Below are positions 59,845 to 64,000 of a DNA stretch of 64,000 nucleotides, one piece after another. This stretch comes from Bordetella sp. LUAb4 (lineage in GTDB: Bacteria > Pseudomonadota > Gammaproteobacteria > Burkholderiales > Burkholderiaceae_B). Each line of letters opens with the position of its first letter. Within the stretch, counting starts at the first letter, position 1. The notes below the pieces were generated by a model. The model was not told the origin of the DNA. It saw nothing but the letters and a program-made list of their open reading frames with translations, and did no database searches. The position numbers were made by a program, and so were the translations under genes. The stretch covers positions 217,766-281,765 of the forward strand of contig NZ_JAHPZX010000006.1 of NCBI RefSeq assembly GCF_021325795.1, read 5' to 3'.

Positions 59845-60816
59845 ATGAGAATAGTCACTACCGCACTTTTTGCCGCATTGACGCTGGCCTCGACGGCCGC
59901 GCTCGCGGCGGACAACAAGAACGTTCGCGTCACGCCGCTGGGCGGCATCGACGGCGAATTCTGCCCGCAGGATCGCGCGCTGATCTTCGAGGATCCCAAT
60001 GGCACGCGCATCCTCTATGACCCCGGCCGTACCGTAGCGGGCGCCGACGACCCGCGCCTGGGCAAGATCGACCTCATCCTGATCAGCCATATGCACGGCG
60101 ATCACGTCGGCAACGCGCACAACAAGGCGCCCAATTCCGGCACCTGCGCCAACCCGGACGTGTCGGTGTCCTCGGTGCCCAATACGCTTGCCGTGGAAAT
60201 CGCACTGGCGAAAAAGTCGAAGATCGTCACCGGCAGCGACATGCCGCCCTTCTTTGCGGCCAAGCTCAAAGCCAATGGAGGCGATCCCGCGAACTCCGTC
60301 CTGGCGCGTTTCGGCGGCAGCGTGACGCTGGGTGGCGTGCGTATCGCCACGGTCACTGCGATGCATAGCAACGGCCTGGATCCGGACTTCATCGGCGGCG
60401 AACTGGGCAAGGACATGAAGGCCGCCGGTATCTATGGCGACGTGGGCCAGCCAACCGGCTTCGTACTGACCTTCAGCAACGGCCTGGTCACGTATTTGTC
60501 TGGTGACACAGGCGTGACGGCGGACCAGGATCGGGTGGTGCGAGGCCTTTATCACGCCAAGCTCGCGGTCATGAACATGGGTGACGGGTTCACCACCGGG
60601 CCGAAGGAAGCAGCTTATGTGATCAACGATCTGGTCAAGCCCGTTTCGGTCATCCCCTCGCATGCCAACGAGGTCGGCACAGTCAACGGCAAGGTCCGCC
60701 CGGGCAGCAAGACCGAAGCCTTCATCAAATTGGTCCATGCACCGTCGTACGTACCCCTCTCGGGTAAGACGATGGCGTTCGATTCGAACGGCCGCTGCGC
60801 CGAGGGGTGCAAGTAA
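59845..60816 (+). CDS. Periplasmic metallo-beta-lactamase-fold hydrolase
   Basis: A 323-residue precursor. Residues 1-22 are a signal peptide (MRIVTTALFAALTLASTAALA). The mature protein has a metallo-beta-lactamase fold with HMHGDH (82-87) as zinc motif, then TAMHSNG, YLSGDTGVTAD and SHANEVGT as the further metal-binding segments. It resembles UlaG-like and YtnP-like exported hydrolases rather than true beta-lactamases; the substrate is unknown. The ATG at 59845 has CAGGAGC upstream. TATACT at 59771-59776 is a possible -10 element. Confidence 0.88.
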   Translation: MRIVTTALFAALTLASTAALAADNKNVRVTPLGGIDGEFCPQDRALIFEDPNGTRILYDPGRTVAGADDPRLGKIDLILISHMHGDHVGNAHNKAPNSGTCANPDVSVSSVPNTLAVEIALAKKSKIVTGSDMPPFFAAKLKANGGDPANSVLARFGGSVTLGGVRIATVTAMHSNGLDPDFIGGELGKDMKAAGIYGDVGQPTGFVLTFSNGLVTYLSGDTGVTADQDRVVRGLYHAKLAVMNMGDGFTTGPKEAAYVINDLVKPVSVIPSHANEVGTVNGKVRPGSKTEAFIKLVHAPSYVPLSGKTMAFDSNGRCAEGCK

Positions 60817-60856
60817 AGTTGTTGGCGCATCCGCGGGCGGCCCCAGGCTCTTGCGG

Positions 60857-60901
60857 ATGGCCCCGCAGCGTAGTGACGTGTCATGTGGGGTGCGGGGCCA
60901 T
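60857..60901. other. Hairpin after the hydrolase gene
   Basis: ATGGCCCCGCA (60857-60867) pairs with TGCGGGGCCAT (60891-60901) around a 23-base loop. It is followed by a G run, not T, so it is weak as a terminator. Confidence 0.45.
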
Positions 60902-61058
60902 GGGGGGCGGTCAAGCGCTGAGGTGCCGTCCCTTGCATGACTGCACGTCCGAGGCATGGACCAAAGCCGTATAGATCGTTTGGCCGGCTTCTGGCACCAT
61001 GACCGTGCCTTGCCGGCGGCCCCGCGTGCCGCCACGCCACGAAGAAGGGGGAATCCGC

Positions 61059-62243
61059 ATGGCAGTGCGTCCTCGCGACGACGTCGCTCGCAGCTTCTTT
61101 CTGATCGTAGTGCTGTCGGCACTGCTCGCCGGCAGCCTGTACATCCTGCGGCCTTTTCTACCTGGGCTGATCTGGGCCGGTACCATCGTCGTCGCCACCT
61201 GGCCCCTGCTGCTGTGGTTGCAGCGTCGCCTGGGCAATCGGCGCTGGCTGGCGGTCCTCATCCTCATGGCCTGTCTGGTGGTGGGCATGGTCTTGCCCTT
61301 GTACCTGACGATCGACACGTTCGCGGAGCGGGCCGATGACATCACGGCCGCCATACGCAAGCTGCCGACCTATACCTTGTTTCCGCCCCCCTCCTGGGTC
61401 ATCGATGTGCCATTGATCGGCCCGCGTGCAATGACCGAATGGCAGCGGCTTTCGGATGTCGGGCCCGGTGGCCTGCTGGCACGAGCGGAACCCTATCTGA
61501 CGATGGCGGCGCGCTGGCTGCTGGGCCACGCCGGCGTACTCGGTGCTTTCGCTATCCACATGGTGATCACGTTGGTGTTCGCGGGCATTCTGTATGTCCG
61601 GGGGGAAGTGGCCGCCCGCTTCATCTCCAACGGCGCGGCGCGGCTGGCCGGTCCCGCGGGCGAGGTGGCCGTGACGCTGGCAGGCCAGGCGATCCGTGCG
61701 GTGGCCATGGGTATCGTGCTGACTGCCGCCACCCAGACGGCGCTCGGCGGCCTGGGATTGTGGGTCGCCGATGTGCCCGTGGCCGGCATTCTTACCGCCA
61801 TCATGCTACTGCTTTGCATTGCGCAGATAGGGCCCTTGCTGCCCATGCTGGCCGGCGTGATTTTCCTGTATCGGGCAGACGCCAACATCACGGCGACCGT
61901 GCTGCTCTTATGGGCCATCGTGATAGGGACCTTGGACAACGTCATGCGCCCCTGGCTGATCAGCCGCGGCGTACGCATACCGCTATTGCTCATCCTGTGC
62001 GGCGTCATCGGCGGCATGCTGGCGTTCGGGCTGGTGGGGCTGTTCATCGGCCCGGTGGTTCTGGCGGTGACGCAAGCCATGCTGCGCGCCTGGGTCCAGG
62101 GGACGGCACTGGTCGCAGAAGCGTCAGACGCTGCGGACGCTAGCGCCGGCGAGTCGCCCGATCTGTCCGGTTTGCCCGGTTCACCTCAGTCGCCCCGTTC
62201 GCGACATTCCCCCGTGGCGTCGGACGACAAAGCGTCCACCTGA
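61059..62243 (+). CDS. AI-2E family transporter (YdiK/PerM-like)
   Basis: A 394-residue membrane protein of the AI-2E (UPF0118) family with seven or eight helices. Typical parts are ILRPFLPGLIWAGTIVVATWPLLLWLQRRL, the hydrophilic region before AEPYLTMAARWLLG, and IGTLDNVMRPWLISRGVRIPLLLILCGVIGGMLAFGLVGLFIGPVVLAV. Family members are permeases or ion antiporters; AI-2 transport should not be assumed. The C-terminal 40 residues are Ser/Ala/Asp-rich and disordered. The start is ATG at 61059 with AAGGGGG upstream. Confidence 0.92.
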   Translation: MAVRPRDDVARSFFLIVVLSALLAGSLYILRPFLPGLIWAGTIVVATWPLLLWLQRRLGNRRWLAVLILMACLVVGMVLPLYLTIDTFAERADDITAAIRKLPTYTLFPPPSWVIDVPLIGPRAMTEWQRLSDVGPGGLLARAEPYLTMAARWLLGHAGVLGAFAIHMVITLVFAGILYVRGEVAARFISNGAARLAGPAGEVAVTLAGQAIRAVAMGIVLTAATQTALGGLGLWVADVPVAGILTAIMLLLCIAQIGPLLPMLAGVIFLYRADANITATVLLLWAIVIGTLDNVMRPWLISRGVRIPLLLILCGVIGGMLAFGLVGLFIGPVVLAVTQAMLRAWVQGTALVAEASDAADASAGESPDLSGLPGSPQSPRSRHSPVASDDKAST

Positions 62244-62269
62244 AGAAGCATGCGAGCCCGTTGCGCGGC

Positions 62270-62297
62270 GGAACTTTATCAGGTCGGGTCTTACTTA
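62270..62297 (+). promoter_or_regulatory. hrp-box-like promoter of effector gene at 62369
   Basis: GGAACT (62270-62275), 16 bases, then TACTTA (62292-62297). It differs from the box at 2288 only by T for C at two consensus positions, and the flanking leader is recognisably homologous. The start codon is 71 bases downstream. Confidence 0.6.
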
Positions 62298-62368
62298 TCG
62301 GCATGCCTTGCGGCACAAGCGCAAGCAGTGACGTTCGCGTCTGCATCCAATCAAAAAGGTAAGTCTCG

Positions 62369-63574
62369 ATGGGTTCTCGTATCTCCACGGTCAATGCGGT
62401 CGGTTGTACCCACACGCCTGGCATCGACACGCCCCAAGCGGGCACGCACGATCCGCACGACGCATCCCAACAGGGATCGCAAGCAGCGCGCATTCAGCCG
62501 CGGCATGTCGTTCTCCCCATGCGCATGCAGCGCACCGCAGTGCCCCCGTCGCAACGACCTCGCCCCACCGAAGGCCAAACCGAAATCCTGTCCAGCCATA
62601 CCGATGCAAGCCGTGCATCCTTGCGTAGAGCGAGCGCAGGACACGAAACAGGTGGGTCCACGTCTGGCGCTATTGGCGGTTCCAACAGGCAGGTCAATGC
62701 AGTTACCCCAGCCCTGCAAATGGGGGATGGAGACGCATTGCCACTGACGGTCTACTCCGCGGAACTTCGTTCGAAGTTTCCGAACCTTTACGGACGTTGT
62801 GCTGTAGGAATTTTCATCGAAAGTACTGAAGGGAAATATCAGCGTTGTCCCTTCGACAAAGGATATAGCGCGGCGGGTCTCGACCACGTCGAGAAGATCG
62901 GTCATGCGTTTGCCCGGCAGTTCGATTGCAGCTATGACGTCCATCCGGACTCGATCCAAGAGACGAAAGCTGGATATGCGATAGACGCGCAGGCGGGGAC
63001 AGTGCATTTCGAAGTCGGCGGCACGCCGGTTTCGTCCATCTCCACACATCGAACCGCCTTTGCCCTGCCGGATAAGCAATATATGTTTCCGGCACCTGAC
63101 TTCGAGGCCGACAGTTATGCTTGCGAGGAGATGCTGCTCGCCGCGGGACTGCCAGCGTCAGAGGTAGTCAAGCAAGTGGAAGATCCTTCCTCGCGATTGT
63201 GTCCTGTAAAGGGTTGGCGGGAGTCCACGCCTCGAGATATGGGTAGCCTTTGCTGGTCGCTGCAAACGAGATCCGGACGCACGCCACTGATCGTCAAAGG
63301 AGATGGCTTGACGCTAGAAGGAGAGGTCCAGAAACTCAAGGACGGCATTGCCGCGCATGGTCCTTGTATTTTCGAAATCAACGGGCGTTACCGTATGCTG
63401 GACGCGATCGAAGAGACCGCGCAGGGCATTGTTCTCAACGTGCGCTACTCCTTTTCCGCCAGTGCGGTGATCATCAAGCTTCACGATACCTTTTGGACAC
63501 GCAGGCTGGAGTTCAATCCGGGCTGGTGTGTGCCGCGCAAGAAGTGGAACGCGATCTTTCTGCCGCGTTGTTGA
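62369..63574 (+). CDS. Candidate type III effector with myristoylation motif and degenerate papain-like domain
   Basis: A 401-residue protein with no signal peptide or membrane helix. It begins MGSRISTVNAVGC, with Gly2 and Ser6 as in N-myristoylation signals. Residues 10-120 are rich in Gln, Ser, Thr, Pro and His and look disordered. Residues 125-400 align with residues 485-765 of the PP2C-fused protein at 4160: SYACEEMLLAAG (Cys252) against SALACAAMLWAAG, GPCIFEINGRYRML against GPCIFVNQGNHHRIL, and KKWNAIFLPR against NHWTACFLPR. The Cys is kept, but the proposed catalytic His702 is Tyr341 here and the DPHTG Asp is lost. It is therefore probably not an active protease. Effector status is inferred from the promoter, the N terminus and the paralogy. 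Confidence 0.7.
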   Translation: MGSRISTVNAVGCTHTPGIDTPQAGTHDPHDASQQGSQAARIQPRHVVLPMRMQRTAVPPSQRPRPTEGQTEILSSHTDASRASLRRASAGHETGGSTSGAIGGSNRQVNAVTPALQMGDGDALPLTVYSAELRSKFPNLYGRCAVGIFIESTEGKYQRCPFDKGYSAAGLDHVEKIGHAFARQFDCSYDVHPDSIQETKAGYAIDAQAGTVHFEVGGTPVSSISTHRTAFALPDKQYMFPAPDFEADSYACEEMLLAAGLPASEVVKQVEDPSSRLCPVKGWRESTPRDMGSLCWSLQTRSGRTPLIVKGDGLTLEGEVQKLKDGIAAHGPCIFEINGRYRMLDAIEETAQGIVLNVRYSFSASAVIIKLHDTFWTRRLEFNPGWCVPRKKWNAIFLPRC

Positions 63575-63578
63575 AATG

Positions 63579-63616
63579 AAGAAGGTCCCTGGTAAACCAG
63601 GGACCTTCTTTCTTTA
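63579..63616 (+). terminator. Terminator 1 after the effector gene
   Basis: A 14-bp stem, AAGAAGGTCCCTGG (63579-63592) with 63597-63610, followed by TCTTT. Confidence 0.85.
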
Positions 63617-63630
63617 GGCAATTGAATAGC

Positions 63631-63669
63631 AAAGGTCCACCTGGTTTAGCAGGTGGACCTTCTATCTTT
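63631..63669 (+). terminator. Terminator 2 after the effector gene
   Basis: AAGGTCCACCTG (63632-63643) pairs with 63650-63661 around GTTTAG, followed by CTATCTTT. It is one of two copies of a roughly 121-base tandem duplication with terminator 3. Confidence 0.8.
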
Positions 63670-63751
63670 CACTCAAGAACCGCAGCCAATCGTGGAGACC
63701 GCAACGGCGGGTACCGTCCCGGTACCGATCAGCCTCAGGCAGCCAAACAGC

Positions 63752-63790
63752 AAAGGTCCACCTGGTTTACCAGGTGGACCTTTTATCTTT
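63752..63790 (+). terminator. Terminator 3 after the effector gene
   Basis: AAAGGTCCACCTGG (63752-63765) pairs with 63770-63783 around TTTA, followed by TATCTTT. The flanks repeat those of terminator 2 (AGC before it at 63749 versus 63628). Confidence 0.85.
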
Positions 63791-63884
63791 CACTAAAGAA
63801 CCCGAGTCCATCGCAGACACCGCGAAGCGGGTGTCGCCCCCTGGGGGGCCGCGCCACGCGCGGTAGGGGGAATTCCTTTCCTTC

Positions 63885-63921
63885 AAAGACAAACCCCCGC
63901 TGGGGATACCAGCGGGGGTTT
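63885..63921 (-). terminator. Terminator of the rRNA operon
   Basis: A 13-bp perfect stem, AAACCCCCGCTGG with CCAGCGGGGGTTT (63891-63921), 10 bases after the 5S rRNA 3' end on the minus strand, followed by GTCTTT. Confidence 0.88.
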
Positions 63922-63931
63922 GAGCAATAAG

Positions 63932-64000
63932 AGCCTGACGATGACCTACTTTCACAGACGTCCGTCCACTATCATCGGCGCAAAGTCGTTTCACTGTCCT
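63932..64000 (-). rRNA. rrf: 5S ribosomal RNA, 3' part (cut by window end)
   Basis: Read on the minus strand, the last 69 bases contain AGGACAGTGAAACGACTTTG, CGCCGATGATAGTGG and GGACGTCTGTGAAAGTAGG, ending GTCATCGTCAGGC. These are the helix III/loop and helix IV-V segments and the 3' strand of helix I of a betaproteobacterial 5S rRNA. The 5' part lies beyond the window, so an rRNA operon must run in from the right. Confidence 0.93.

Overview
The window looks like chromosome from a betaproteobacterium of the Alcaligenaceae, most likely Bordetella or a close relative such as Achromobacter. The reasons are an FtrABCD-type ferrous iron uptake operon, a tex homologue, a phaC-phaB-phaR polyhydroxybutyrate cluster, the 2-oxoglutarate dehydrogenase operon odhA-odhB-odhL, an sdhCDAB-sdhE-gltA operon divergent from mdh-prpC-prpD, and a 5S rRNA 3' end of betaproteobacterial type on the minus strand at the right edge. 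Genus is inferred from gene content and order only; no database was searched.

Layout: 1-2.2 kb holds the end of a cyanophycin synthetase gene, a tiny DUF1328 membrane protein and a periplasmic BON-domain protein. 2.2-6.5 kb is an accessory island with two tandem PP2C-phosphatase genes that look like type III secretion effectors. 6.5-9.8 kb is ftrABCD (minus strand). 10.2-15.3 kb is rluD-pgeF-phaC-phaB-phaR (minus), divergent from bamD. 16.2-21.2 kb holds a DinG/YoaA helicase and tex, divergently transcribed. 21.4-25.1 kb is a second accessory patch: a 755-residue protein with C-terminal repeats, a small secreted protein and a SUKH-family protein. 25.1-38.7 kb carries trpS, zapE, odhL-odhB-odhA, an OPT transporter and maeB. 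38.7-39.5 kb is a gene-free 183-bp tandem repeat. 39.5-44.1 kb contains an Ldh_2-family dehydrogenase, a DUF2214 membrane protein with a coupled LysR regulator, a HigB/HigA-like toxin-antitoxin pair and an AEC transporter. 44.4-54.4 kb is the TCA and methylcitrate cluster with a GntR/UTRA regulator between the two arms. 54.7-62.2 kb contains a small membrane protein, two glutathione transferases, a LysR-MFS divergent pair, a YchJ protein, a periplasmic metallo-beta-lactamase-fold protein and an AI-2E-family permease. 62.3-63.6 kb is a third effector-like gene, followed by three + strand terminators and the convergent end of an rRNA operon.

The central-carbon genes fit together. gltA, sdh, mdh, odh and maeB run or drain the TCA cycle, prpC and prpD handle propionyl-CoA, and phaCBR stores surplus acetyl units.

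The most interesting signal is a dispersed set of three effector-like genes (2389, 4160, 62369). Each is preceded by a GGAAC(N)-N16-(C/T)ACNNA element with identical spacing, which matches the hrp-box promoters read by HrpL-family ECF sigma factors (BtrS in Bordetella belongs to this family). Two of the three proteins begin MGSxIS, a eukaryotic N-myristoylation signature, and the promoter, leader and first codons of those two genes are clearly homologous. The middle gene fuses a PP2C phosphatase to a C-terminal domain that resembles a papain-like cysteine protease (C...H...D). The third protein carries a homologous C-terminal domain in which the proposed His and Asp are lost. No secretion-system structural genes are in the window.
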